DNA of 64,000 bases from Xanthomonas sp. Lineage in GTDB: Bacteria; Pseudomonadota; Gammaproteobacteria; Xanthomonadales; Xanthomonadaceae. The notes under the pieces are model-generated. The model made no database searches. It saw nothing but the letters and a program-made list of their open reading frames with translations, and had not been told where the DNA came from. Numbering within the stretch: the first letter of the stretch is position 1; every line of letters begins with the position of its first letter. Location of the stretch: contig NZ_JAFIWC010000006.1 of the NCBI RefSeq assembly GCF_017163755.1, positions 1 to 64,000 of the forward strand, written 5' to 3'. The position numbers were made by a program, and so were the translations under genes. Positions 45,060 through 52,582 of the stretch are shown here, in pieces.

Positions 45060-45314
45060 GTTCTGTCTAGGCTCGTCCATGAAATTAAGGAAGTCAGGAT
45101 ACCAAGAAGCCTCGCGATGCCGTCCCCAGGAGATGCTGGGCCGTCCTGTGATCCGGATGGAGAACGGCAGCTTGGCCGGACGCACGATAGCGGCAGTGCG
45201 ATGCGCTCGCGCGCATCCGCCAAGGCGATCGTGCAAGCGAACGACAGCCGCCGCTGTCCCATCCGGTCCGCCGGCAACCTGCACGGCGTCGCGTGGGCCT
45301 GCGATCTGCCGACG

Positions 45315-45710
45315 TCAGGGCACCGTGTTGACGGCCTCGACGTGGTGCCCGTCGGGATCGACGACGAAGGCGGCGTAGTAGTCGTCGCCGTAGTCCGGGC
45401 GCAGCCCGGGAGCGCCGTTGTCCTTGCCGCCATTGCGCAATGCCGCGTCGTGGAACGCGTCGACGGCGGCGCGGTTGGCCGCAGCGAAGGCGAGATGGAA
45501 CCCGGGACCCGGCGCGCGCGCGTTGGCGCCTCTGAGCTTGATCGCCAGCTTGTCGCCGCCGCCGGGCAGGCCATAGCCGACGGCCTGGTCGTCGTCTCCC
45601 GGACAAATGTCCTCCCACACGCGAACGTATCCGAGCGCGCCAAGCGCCGCGTCGTAGAAGCGCGCCGCGCGCTCGATGTCGGAAACGCCGAGGGAAAGGT
45701 GGTGAAGCAT
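45315..45710 (-). CDS. VOC/glyoxalase superfamily protein
   Basis: This 131-residue protein has the vicinal oxygen chelate fold: MLHHLSLGVSDIERAARFYDAALGALGYVRV at the N-terminus (metal-ligand candidate His3/His4), GPGFHLAFAAANRAAVDAFH in the middle and FVVDPDGHHVEAVNT at the C-terminus with the Glu ligand. It belongs to the branch often annotated as lactoylglutathione lyase-like. Substrate unknown; resistance proteins and dioxygenases share the fold. The ATG at 45710 starts the conserved strand. Confidence 0.85.
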   Translation of the reverse strand: MLHHLSLGVSDIERAARFYDAALGALGYVRVWEDICPGDDDQAVGYGLPGGGDKLAIKLRGANARAPGPGFHLAFAAANRAAVDAFHDAALRNGGKDNGAPGLRPDYGDDYYAAFVVDPDGHHVEAVNTVP

Positions 45711-45940
45711 AGGCAGAGGTCTCTGATGGGCTCGGAGGTCGGGAGAACCGGCCGAACCGCGTGTGGTGGATGGATTGCCGGCGTGGAGGCGACGCAAGGC
45801 CGATGGCACACGAGCCGTTGTACGTTCGCGTCGGCCGACGCGTGGCGCGCGCAGGCGAGTTGCGTAGGATAACCGCCGGCGATCATGTCGCCCATGGCAA
45901 TCCACGTTACGACCGCCTGCGACGAATGGCTGCAACCGGA

Positions 45941-46171
45941 TCAGCGGTCGGGCCGGTCGTCGGTGCCCAGGGCGTCGGTGTCCGAATCCGGCTTGGCGGG
46001 CGTCGGCTTTCGTTTGAAGTGGCCGCTGTCGTACAGGTAGCCGAGCGCCACGCAAAGGGCGATCCCGATAGTGATGCGACCGAAGAATGCGCCTATGGCG
46101 GCGCCATACACGAAGCCCAGCAGCACGCCTTTGTGCGCAGCGAGGGAACCGAAGTGCTTGTCGCTGCTCAT
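45941..46171 (-). CDS. Small membrane protein with glycine-zipper-like helix
   Basis: This 76-residue protein has a hydrophobic stretch (about 15-46, GVLLGFVYGAAIGAFFGRIT then IGIALCVALGYLY) containing small-residue spacing like glycine zippers. A basic/acidic tail follows (KRKPTPAKPDSDTDALGTDD). A strong GAGGAGG ribosome site lies 6 bases before the ATG. No known family. Confidence 0.7.
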   Translation of the reverse strand: MSSDKHFGSLAAHKGVLLGFVYGAAIGAFFGRITIGIALCVALGYLYDSGHFKRKPTPAKPDSDTDALGTDDRPDR

Positions 46172-46324
46172 GGTGCCTCCTCGAAGCCCGGCGTTGACGT
46201 GAGCGGTTGCGCAGCAGCGTCGCTGGCGCTGGCGATCGTGCCGCCGCTGCGCTGGGAATCTACCGCTTGACGTTCCGCGGACGCAAGTCGCTCCAATCCG
46301 CCAGATTCTCCACTGCGCGGAGGA

Positions 46325-46666
46325 CTACTCCGCGTCTGGATAGATGCGCACGATGCTCGTAGTGGCCTCGACCACGAAGCGGAAGCCGGCCAGGCTATCC
46401 AGAAGTTCGGCCGATACGTCGATCCGCGCATCCGGCACCCGGCGGCCCCGGTGCACGCTGCGGGTCATGTCGAACTCCACCCATTCGATTTCGGCACCCG
46501 GAACCGGCCCGAGATGCTCGGGTTCGAGGTAGCCGGGCACCGGCGCGATGAGCCGACCCCAATCGCAGGGCGCATCGCCAAGCACCTTCTTTACGCGCGC
46601 CGCGACCTTGTACCGAGAGGCAAGCACGGCGGTGGCCTGGCACCAGGTTGTTTCGCTGGATCTCAT
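46325..46666 (-). CDS. Hypothetical protein
   Basis: This 113-residue soluble protein has no membrane segment: TTWCQATAVLASRYKVAARV, then WGRLIAPVPGYLEPEHLGPV, EIEWVEFDMTRS, RIDVSAELLDSL and FRFVVEATTSIVRIYPDAE. It looks like a small alpha/beta protein with balanced composition and is probably real. I recognise no family. AGGGC lies about 8 bases before the ATG. Confidence 0.6.
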   Translation of the reverse strand: MRSSETTWCQATAVLASRYKVAARVKKVLGDAPCDWGRLIAPVPGYLEPEHLGPVPGAEIEWVEFDMTRSVHRGRRVPDARIDVSAELLDSLAGFRFVVEATTSIVRIYPDAE

Positions 46667-46898
46667 GCGTCTGCCCTAGATGCGTGCCGCGGCGGCATCC
46701 TGCCACCCGGGAGTGCTGTCGCGCTCCCAATGCCGAAAGACGGCACACGTATCTGCAGGAGCGTCCGGCAGACCCGCGTGTAGGCCAAAGACGGTCCAAA
46801 GCGAGCGGAGGAAGCCATGCGTGCGCTGCTGTGCACCCGCCTTCCCACAACCCGAACTCCGACCAAGCCCAAGCCAACCCGGCTCGGCTCTCGCGGAC

Positions 46899-47165
46899 CT
46901 AGGTGGATGCACCACCTGGTCCGCCCTTGCCCCGCAAGCGCTTGGCGGCGTTGATCAGTTGGAACATGCGAATCATCTGGAAGGCTATGAATGCGACTAT
47001 CGCCACGACAATGGCGAGCACCCCTGCGGGCGGAATCGGAACCCCGATCAGCACCGACAGGACGATGCAAATTCCCGCCGTCGCCCCGACGAACAGGATG
47101 GACCTGCCCTTGGCGCGCATCTGGCGCAACAGGGTGTCCATCTCCTTGGATTGGTTCTGCTCCAT
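46899..47165 (-). CDS. Small two-helix membrane protein
   Basis: This 88-residue protein has two hydrophobic segments (about 22-43, ILFVGATAGICIVLSVLIGV, and 46-68, AGVLAIVVAIVAFIAFQMIR). A charged N-terminus (MEQNQSKEMDTLLRQMRAKG) and a basic Gly-rich tail flank them. AAGGG lies 6 bases before the ATG. Function unknown. Confidence 0.7.
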   Translation of the reverse strand: MEQNQSKEMDTLLRQMRAKGRSILFVGATAGICIVLSVLIGVPIPPAGVLAIVVAIVAFIAFQMIRMFQLINAAKRLRGKGGPGGAST

Positions 47166-47237
47166 CCGGCCCTTCTTTCAGGTCTTCATTTTTCGATGAG
47201 TGTAACCGACCGAAGCGAACCGACATGGCTCGAGCCG

Positions 47238-47393
47238 TCAGCCAACCGTGGCCCGTATCCAGCCGATGAGCGCCAGGGCGGGCAACAGGGCCAGCAATGC
47301 GATTCCCACCGCTATCCTGCCGCGCAGATGCTTCCTCTCTGCGAAGCCGAGCGCCAGGGCAGCCAGGCCAAGAATGAGGCCCGCCCACGACAC
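47238..47393 (-). CDS. Possible tiny membrane protein downstream of DUF2625 gene
   Basis: A 51-codon frame starting at GTG 47393 encodes two hydrophobic segments (SWAGLILGLAALALGF and IAVGIALLALLPALALIGWI) joined by the basic loop AERKHLRGR. This is a typical small two-helix protein. The open frame extends upstream into the end of the DUF2625 gene without an ATG, so the start is uncertain and may rely on coupling. The amphipathic charge pattern is the main support. Confidence 0.4.
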   Translation of the reverse strand: MSWAGLILGLAALALGFAERKHLRGRIAVGIALLALLPALALIGWIRATVG

Positions 47394-47421
47394 TGGCGAA
47401 GAAGCCCAGCCTGCCGCCTCA

Positions 47422-48060
47422 TCAGGCTTGGCCGCCCAATTCCATGTTGAAGGCGTATTGCTCCGCCACGCCGATCAGCCTGCGGGAGCTCGACTCAACG
47501 GAGCCTTCCTCGGTCGAAAGAAACGGAAAGAAGTTGAAGCACTGGCTTCCATCGGCCTGGCTCACGTCGGCTTCCCACCCGGACCAGCGCATGCCTTCGT
47601 AGAACGCATCGAGCCGCTCGCTCAGCGCCCAGCACAGGAAGTCGGTATATCCGATATCCAACGCTTCCCACCGCAGCGTGTCGGGGGCGAAGTAGTACAT
47701 CGAACCCAGGTCGCTTCCCAGGGCGCCACCGTTCATCGAGAAGAAGCCGCCCACCACATCGTCGGCCACCAGCAGGTGGCCGGAAGACCGGCCGGCGTTC
47801 CATTCGACGAGGTTGCGCGGCAGCCTTGGATGGCCCGAGCCCAGGATGCGCAGCCAGCCGTGGTCGAGCAGCAGGCCGCCGGTCTCGTAGGCGATGGCGC
47901 CCATGGGGGACCGGGTCGTGACCTGAAGGCCGAGCAGGACCTCGCCCTTCTGTGCCGAAGGAGCGAGGACCTCGACCGGCCTGCTGGCTTCGGCAAGCCA
48001 TTGCCTTACCAGCGGCATCGCCGGGTCGTCGCCATCCAGCAGTTCTTCGAGAGTTCGCAT
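47422..48060 (-). CDS. DUF2625 family protein
   Basis: This 212-residue protein matches the DUF2625 family: MRTLEELLDGDDPAMPLVRQW at the start, VLLGLQVTTRSPMGAIAYET, GGLLLDHGWLRILGSGHPRL, NGGALGSDLGSMYYFAPDTL and GYTDFLCWALSERLDAFYEG. The resemblance to SMI1/KNR4-like domains in length and motif order suggests a possible immunity-type role, but this is not established. The ATG at 48060 is the family start. Confidence 0.85.
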   Translation of the reverse strand: MRTLEELLDGDDPAMPLVRQWLAEASRPVEVLAPSAQKGEVLLGLQVTTRSPMGAIAYETGGLLLDHGWLRILGSGHPRLPRNLVEWNAGRSSGHLLVADDVVGGFFSMNGGALGSDLGSMYYFAPDTLRWEALDIGYTDFLCWALSERLDAFYEGMRWSGWEADVSQADGSQCFNFFPFLSTEEGSVESSSRRLIGVAEQYAFNMELGGQA

Positions 48061-48285
48061 GTAGACCTGTTGCCTGGAACCTGGCCGGCCCGCGGAGCGG
48101 ATTCGGCCCGGTCGAATCGTGGGCGGTGGCCATGGCGGCCGCCGCGTAGCCAAAGAACGATGCGGCCGGGTAAAGAAGCCACCCGGCCACGAAGCCTGTA
48201 CGAGGTGCCAAGGATACCTGCAGCCTCGCCGTGGCGGTTGCGGTGCGGGTTGCAGCCCGTCAGGCCGCAGGCACGTCCCGGAGGA

Positions 48286-48636
48286 TCACTTCAACTCCAC
48301 CACATAGGCATTGAGCTCAGCCATCAGGCCGTCCTCGAAGCGCCACACGTCGCAATACGAATACGTGGCGTCTCGTCCGTCTTCACCCTTGAGCGTGATC
48401 TCGCCGATGGCGGCGAGCAGTTGGCCTTCGGCGATCATCCGGTGGACGTTGAACACTGGCGGCTCCTTGTATGTCTCCGCCATCCACTGGCGCAAGGCTT
48501 CCTTGCCCTCTATGGTCCTGTCGCCGATGAAGTTCCAGACCGTATCTTCGGTGCAGTGGCGCAGGAAGCCTTCGAAGTCGCCTTGGGAGATGGCCTCATT
48601 GGCCATCTCCAGCGTCTGTTTGTGCGATATGGACAT
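48286..48636 (-). CDS. NTF2-like/SnoaL-type protein
   Basis: This 116-residue protein has the NTF2-like cone fold: TLEMANEAISQGDFEGFLRH, DTVWNFIGDRTIEGKEALRQ, FNVHRMIAEGQLLAAIGEIT and SYCDVWRFEDGLMAELNAYV. Such proteins include ketosteroid isomerase-like enzymes and many of unknown function. A strong GAGGAGG precedes the ATG at 48636. It lies just beyond the distal end of the cassette array, but no attC follows it, so I treat it as chromosomal. Confidence 0.82.
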   Translation of the reverse strand: MSISHKQTLEMANEAISQGDFEGFLRHCTEDTVWNFIGDRTIEGKEALRQWMAETYKEPPVFNVHRMIAEGQLLAAIGEITLKGEDGRDATYSYCDVWRFEDGLMAELNAYVVELK

Positions 48637-48797
48637 CAAAAGCCTCCTCTTCTATCTGACAGCCATAGTGGCCAGCCAGGTGCCGTCAACGCATCATGGG
48701 CGGCTTCTACGAGGAGACGCCGAGTCATGATGAGTCGATTCGCCGACTGGTAACCGTATTGCTACGATCTCAAAGCCGCGGAGCGCTGGCATCTGCA

Positions 48798-48887
48798 ACC
48801 TAACGCTTGAGTTAAGCTGGCCCGCCCTGGCCAGCGATCAGATTAGAACCGCCACGATGCGGGCTCGGCTTGAACGAATTGTTAGGT
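48798..48887 (-). repeat. Integron attC site 1 (distal)
   Basis: 90 bp. Read on the minus strand: ACCTAAC core, then AATTCGTTCAAGCCGAGCCC, a variable loop of about 35 bp, then GCTTAACTCAAGCG and the core GTTAGGT. Both 7-bp cores fit RYYYAAC/GTTRRRY, so this site looks recombination-competent. It follows the 173-residue cassette gene by 15 bp. Confidence 0.9.
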
Positions 48888-48902
48888 CATCCTTGGCGAG
48901 CA

Positions 48903-49424
48903 TTACTGGAGAATGGCTATGTCCCCAAAGACGGACTCCGAAGTCAAGAACCGTGCATGTCCCGTGCGTTGGTTGGCGGCATAAGTCGCCGGCAAACATT
49001 GGCGGACGTACAAGGTTCGAGAATCTAACCTAATGGCCGCGCCGACATCAACGCAGTCCAGGCCTCGCCCGGAGCGACTAGAAGACATGCTGGATATTTC
49101 CGCGGAGCGCAGATGGTCGTGGCCGAAAGTAAGTGTTAGAGCCGAGCCTATTGAAAAACAAACAAACGCATATGAGAAAAAGGCCGCTATAGGAGTCAAC
49201 AGAACCCGCTGCAGTGTCTGGTTCGGCCTGCCATATAGCGACGATCGGCGGGGTGCCGAAAGACGCGTGGTCACGAAGCGAGCAAAATACCACGCGATTA
49301 GCATTGCTGGGAATGCTGCCAGAATTATCCATAGCCGAGATGGAACATAAAGCCCCCCCAACATCGATAAGATGCCTACTACAGCCATTGCTGCGAAGCC
49401 AACAGATACTGCAGCGATCTTCAT
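48903..49424 (-). CDS. Integron cassette membrane protein (orphan)
   Basis: This 173-residue protein of unknown function starts at ATG 49424 directly at the edge of attC site 2 and ends 15 bp before attC site 1, the normal cassette layout. Hydrophobic segments lie at about 2-24 (IAAVSVGFAAMAVVGILSML), 30-49 (RLWIILAAFPAMLIAWYFAR) and 75-99 (LLTPIAAFFSYAFVCFSIGS). The C-terminal half is hydrophilic with two Cys (GLDCVDVG, VRQCLPA). Codon use is less GC-biased than in neighbouring core genes. The ribosome site is poor, common for cassette genes. Confidence 0.72.
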   Translation of the reverse strand: MKIAAVSVGFAAMAVVGILSMLGGLYVPSRLWIILAAFPAMLIAWYFARFVTTRLSAPRRSSLYGRPNQTLQRVLLTPIAAFFSYAFVCFSIGSALTLTFGHDHLRSAEISSMSSSRSGRGLDCVDVGAAIRLDSRTLYVRQCLPATYAANQRTGHARFLTSESVFGDIAILQ

Positions 49425-49425
49425 A

Positions 49426-49487
49426 GCTACGCCTGAATTGAGCGAGCTGCGCCGTGAAGCGGTGTCGGCTCGAATGAATTTTTAGGC
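49426..49487 (-). repeat. Integron attC site 2 (degenerate)
   Basis: 62 bp. Minus strand: GCCTAAAAATTCATTCGAGC, a short loop, then CTCAATTCAGGCGTAGCTA. The first core reads GCCTAAA instead of GCCTAAC and the second GTAGCTA instead of GTTRRRY, so both cores are damaged. The TAA of the upstream cassette gene (49482-49484) lies inside the first core. Confidence 0.82.
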
Positions 49488-49859
49488 CGCGTCACGCGCG
49501 ACCCAAACGACTACAGCAAGCATCACCAAGGCTATGGCGCCGAGCCAACGTGGATCAAGGGCAATGGTCCTTCCGCGCGAGTCGGGGACAGTCCCTTGCT
49601 CTAGGCTGGCAATGATCTCACTCAGAGCCTCGTCCTGTTCTTTCCGATACCCAAGATATTTGACCCGGATGTCAGCGTCGTGCAGGTAGAACACGACGTG
49701 CGGAGGCAGCTGCACATCCGGAAATGTTGAGTGCCGCCAGTCAGTAAACCGTCGAGCAGCCGCGGACCAACTGTCTACGTCCTCGCGGGAAACGGGAGAG
49801 GATTGCTGCAGTCTCCGGAGCTCTTGGGCAATCTCTCTGAGTTGTGACGGATTTGCCAT
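49482..49859 (-). CDS. Integron cassette protein with C-terminal membrane anchor (orphan)
   Basis: This 125-residue protein starts at ATG 49859, 5 bases after attC site 3, and stops inside attC site 2. The N-terminal part is helical and charged (SQLREIAQELRRLQQSSPVS, WSAAARRFTDWRHSTFP). The middle contains VVFYLHDADIRVKYLGYRKE, and the end is a single membrane helix (LGAIALVMLAVVVWVARDAA), so it is probably tail-anchored in the inner membrane. No family is recognised. An upstream start at 49973 would translate the attC itself (PNNSFKPNPFAGR) and is not credible. Confidence 0.72.
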   Translation of the reverse strand: MANPSQLREIAQELRRLQQSSPVSREDVDSWSAAARRFTDWRHSTFPDVQLPPHVVFYLHDADIRVKYLGYRKEQDEALSEIIASLEQGTVPDSRGRTIALDPRWLGAIALVMLAVVVWVARDAA

Positions 49860-49864
49860 GAGTG

Positions 49865-49923
49865 ACCCGACGCCTGAGTTAAGCCGACCCGCGAACGGGT
49901 TCGGCTTGAATGAATTGTTAGGT
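49865..49923 (-). repeat. Integron attC site 3 (proximal)
   Basis: Exactly 59 bp. Minus strand: ACCTAAC, AATTCATTCAAGCCGAACCC, loop GTTC, GGGTCGGCTTAACTCAGGCG, then GTCGGGT. The first core is intact; the second has C in place of the third-position T (GTC for GTT). The stem is almost fully paired. The frame of the truncated upstream cassette reads through this site into the next cassette gene. Confidence 0.9.
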
Positions 49924-50142
49924 GCCAAGGTCAGCGTCCTTGCCGCAACGACAAGAGTACCCGGAGCAATCAATACAGCGAAAGCTACGGCGGCGCCCCG
50001 TACTAGCGGGTTGGGAAACAGAGGTCAGAGTCAACTTTCTTGCCATTGTATGAGGAGGGCGGCCCTGGCCCCTGTTTCGTTGTCCGACAATACCGCCCTA
50101 TACTCGCAGGCCCGCAGGCTTATGAACTGAAGGACGTAGATC
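49924..50142. other. Array breakpoint with truncated cassette
   Basis: On the minus strand the 70 bp before attC site 3 encode a hydrophobic end (AAVAFAVLIAPGTLVVAART) of a membrane protein with no start, so the first visible cassette is truncated near 49990-50005. The adjoining GGGAAACAGAGGTCAGAGTC (50012-50031) resembles end sequences seen near REP-associated transposase genes in this group. attI and intI would be expected here but are absent. The promoter of the Dabb gene fills the rest. Confidence 0.5.
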
Positions 50143-50571
50143 ATGACCGATCGCTCGCGCCGAGATGTCATCGTTGCAGCCACCGCTCTGGCTGTCGGCG
50201 TTGTCGCCACCGGCGCCCGCGCGGCCACTCCCATGTCCGCCGGCAAGGCATCGTTCCCGCCGGTCGTGCACCACGTGTTCTTCTGGCTGAAGAATCCGAA
50301 TTCCAAGGAGGATCTCGCCAAACTGCTCGCCGGATTACGAACGTTGGCGGGCATCGACAGCGTGCGAGGCATCCACATCGGCGTGCCGGCGGATACCGAG
50401 CAGCGCGGCGTCGTCGACGGCAGCTACAGCGCGTCGGAAATCCTGTTCTTTGACGATGTGGCCGGACAGAACGCCTATCAGGTTCATCCCATTCACAAGC
50501 AGTTCGTCGCCGACTGCGAGCACCTATGGCAGCGCGTGGTCGTGTATGACGTCAAGGCCGTCGCGCCGTAA
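50143..50571 (+). CDS. Tat-exported Dabb-domain protein
   Basis: This 142-residue protein has a twin-arginine signal ([22 protein letters not shown] at 6-7) ending near ARAA. The mature part is a stress-responsive A/B-barrel (Dabb) domain: [59 protein letters not shown] and [18 protein letters not shown]. The paired HHVFFWLK and HPIHKQF motifs are conserved in the family. Export by Tat suggests the folded domain acts in the periplasm, but its function is unknown. It lies between ilvD and the cassette array, where an integrase would be expected. Confidence 0.85.
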   Translation: MTDRSRRDVIVAATALAVGVVATGARAATPMSAGKASFPPVVHHVFFWLKNPNSKEDLAKLLAGLRTLAGIDSVRGIHIGVPADTEQRGVVDGSYSASEILFFDDVAGQNAYQVHPIHKQFVADCEHLWQRVVVYDVKAVAP

Positions 50572-50743
50572 CTCGTTTGCTCCAAAGGCATGTACATAGT
50601 TCGCCGAATTCGCGAGATGCCTCTAGTTCCTTTCCTTGGCATTGGCGGGGAGAGGCACCGGCCGTAGCCGGATGCGTTTCCGGCGACGGACACTGTCGGG
50701 GCTGAAGCTCTCCTACATGCATTGCGGCGCGCGACGGAGCGCC

Positions 50744-52582
50744 TCAGCCGTCCAGCATCGCCTTGTCGCGCACCGCGCCCTTGTCCGCGCTCGTGGCCAG
50801 CAGCGCGTACGCCTTGAGTGCGGTGGTGACCTTGCGTGGACGCACTTCGACCGGCTTCCAGCCTTGCGCGTCCTGCGCGGCGCGGCGTGCGGCCAGTTCG
50901 GCGTCGTCGACCAGCAGGTTGATGCTGCGGTTGGGGATGTCGATCAGGATCCGGTCGCCGTCGCGGACCAGGCCGATTGCGCCGCCGGCGGCCGCTTCCG
51001 GCGAGGCATGGCCGATCGACAGGCCGGAGGTGCCGCCGGAGAAGCGGCCGTCGGTGAGCAGCGCGCACTGCTTGCCCAGGCCCTTGGATTTGAGATACGA
51101 GGTCGGATACAGCATCTCCTGCATGCCGGGGCCGCCCTTGGGGCCTTCGTAGCGGATCACCACCACGTCGCCGGCCTTCACTTCGTCGGCGAGGATGCCC
51201 TTGACCGCCGAATCCTGGCTCTCGAACACCTTGGCGTTGCCTTCGAACACGTGGATCGACTCGTCCACGCCGGCGGTCTTGACCACGCAGCCGTCGAGGG
51301 CGATGTTGCCGTACAGCACGGCCAGCCCGCCTTCCTGCGAGTAGGCGTGTTCGACGTCGCGGATGCAGCCGGCGGCGCGGTCGGCGTCCAGTGTCGGCCA
51401 GCGCGTGGCCTGGCTGAAGGCGACCTGGGTGGGGATGCCGGCCGGGCCGGCCTTGTAGAAGGTGTGCACGGCGTCGTCGTCGGTCCGGGTGATGTCCCAC
51501 TGCGCGATCGCATCGTCGAGCGTGCGGCTGTGCACGGTGGGCTGGCCGGTATGCAGCAGGCCGCCGCGCGCCAGTTCGCCGAGGATGGAGAGAATGCCGC
51601 CGGCGCGGTGCACGTCCTCGATGTGGTACTTCTGGATGTTCGGCGCGACCTTGCACAGCTGCGGCACGTGCCGCGACAGGCGGTCGATGTCGCGCAGGGT
51701 GAACGGCACCTCGCCTTCCTGCGCGGCGGCGAGCAGGTGCAGGATGGTGTTGGTCGAGCCGCCCATCGCGATGTCCAGGGTCATCGCGTTCTCGAATGCT
51801 TCGAAGGTGGCGATGCCGCGCGGCAGCGCGGTCGGGTCTTCGGCGCCGTACCAGCGGTGGCACAGTTCCACCGCAGTGCGTCCGGCCCTCAGGAACAGCT
51901 GTTCGCGGTCGGCGTGGGTGGCCAGCACGGTGCCGTTGCCCGGCAGCGCCAGGCCCAGCGCCTCGGTCAGGCAGTTCATCGAGTTGGCGGTGAACATGCC
52001 CGAGCAGCTGCCGCAGGTGGGGCAGGCGCTGCGTTCGAACGCGGCCACTTTCTCGTCGGAGGCGCTGTCGTCGGCGGCGATCACCATCGCGTCGATCAGG
52101 TCCAGGTTGTGGTCGGCGAGCTTGGTCTTGCCCGCTTCCATCGGCCCGCCGGACACGAACACGGTGGGGATGTTGAGCCGCAGCGCGGCCATCAGCATGC
52201 CGGGGGTGATCTTGTCGCAGTTGGAGATGCACACCAGCGCATCGGCGCAGTGCGCGTTGACCATGTACTCCACCGAGTCGGCGATGATCTCGCGGCTGGG
52301 CAGCGAGTACAGCATGCCGTCGTGGCCCATGGCGATGCCGTCGTCCACGGCGATGGTGTCGAACTCCTTGGCCACGCCGCCGACGCGTTCGATCTCGCGC
52401 GCGACCAGCTGGCCCAGATCCTTCAGGTGCACGTGCCCGGGCACGAACTGGGTGAACGAGTTGGCGATGGCGATGATCGGTTTGTGGAAATCGGCATCCT
52501 GCATGCCGGTGGCGCGCCACAGCGCGCGCGCGCCGGCCATGTTGCGGCCGTGGGTGGAGGTCTTGGAGCGATAGTCGGGCAT
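50744..52582 (-). CDS. ilvD: Dihydroxy-acid dehydratase
   Basis: This 612-residue enzyme converts 2,3-dihydroxy-isovalerate and 2,3-dihydroxy-3-methylvalerate to the 2-keto acids, the third common step of valine and isoleucine synthesis. Fe-S ligand cysteines are Cys122 (SNCDKITPG) and the CPTCGSC group (187-193). The Mg site includes Asp81 (VDDGIAMGH) and Lys124. PMEAGKTKL and [14 protein letters not shown] are family motifs, and the latter holds the catalytic Ser. The length is that of the E. coli enzyme. Its 3' end faces the cassette array, matching the known chromosomal site of Xanthomonas integrons. A degenerate REP half (GTCGGGGCTGAAGCTCTCC) lies just after the stop. Confidence 0.97.
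   Translation of the reverse strand: MPDYRSKTSTHGRNMAGARALWRATGMQDADFHKPIIAIANSFTQFVPGHVHLKDLGQLVAREIERVGGVAKEFDTIAVDDGIAMGHDGMLYSLPSREIIADSVEYMVNAHCADALVCISNCDKITPGMLMAALRLNIPTVFVSGGPMEAGKTKLADHNLDLIDAMVIAADDSASDEKVAAFERSACPTCGSCSGMFTANSMNCLTEALGLALPGNGTVLATHADREQLFLRAGRTAVELCHRWYGAEDPTALPRGIATFEAFENAMTLDIAMGGSTNTILHLLAAAQEGEVPFTLRDIDRLSRHVPQLCKVAPNIQKYHIEDVHRAGGILSILGELARGGLLHTGQPTVHSRTLDDAIAQWDITRTDDDAVHTFYKAGPAGIPTQVAFSQATRWPTLDADRAAGCIRDVEHAYSQEGGLAVLYGNIALDGCVVKTAGVDESIHVFEGNAKVFESQDSAVKGILADEVKAGDVVVIRYEGPKGGPGMQEMLYPTSYLKSKGLGKQCALLTDGRFSGGTSGLSIGHASPEAAAGGAIGLVRDGDRILIDIPNRSINLLVDDAELAARRAAQDAQGWKPVEVRPRKVTTALKAYALLATSADKGAVRDKAMLDG

Larger units (their letters stand above)
48798..49990 (-). 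mobile_element. Integron cassette array remnant without integrase
   Basis: Three attC sites (48798-48887, 49426-49487, 49865-49923) alternate with single genes whose coding sense and attC orientation both lie on the minus strand, as in an integron array read away from ilvD. The attC consensus (AATTCATTCAAGCCGA ... GGCTTAACTCAGGCG) is the Xanthomonas type. The array starts about 750 bp from the 3' end of ilvD, the known insertion point of the ancestral Xanthomonas integron. No intI frame is present between 49990 and 50744. The tract is visibly lower in GC than its flanks. Confidence 0.88.

Noticed and set aside
48286-48636. NTF2-like gene as a further integron cassette
   Set aside because: No attC was found at its 3' side (48240-48285) and it has a strong ribosome site, unlike the cassette genes.
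49482-49973. Longer form of the 125-residue cassette protein starting at 49973
   Set aside because: It would translate attC site 3 and the end of a truncated upstream cassette; the cassette start at 49859 fits the normal layout.
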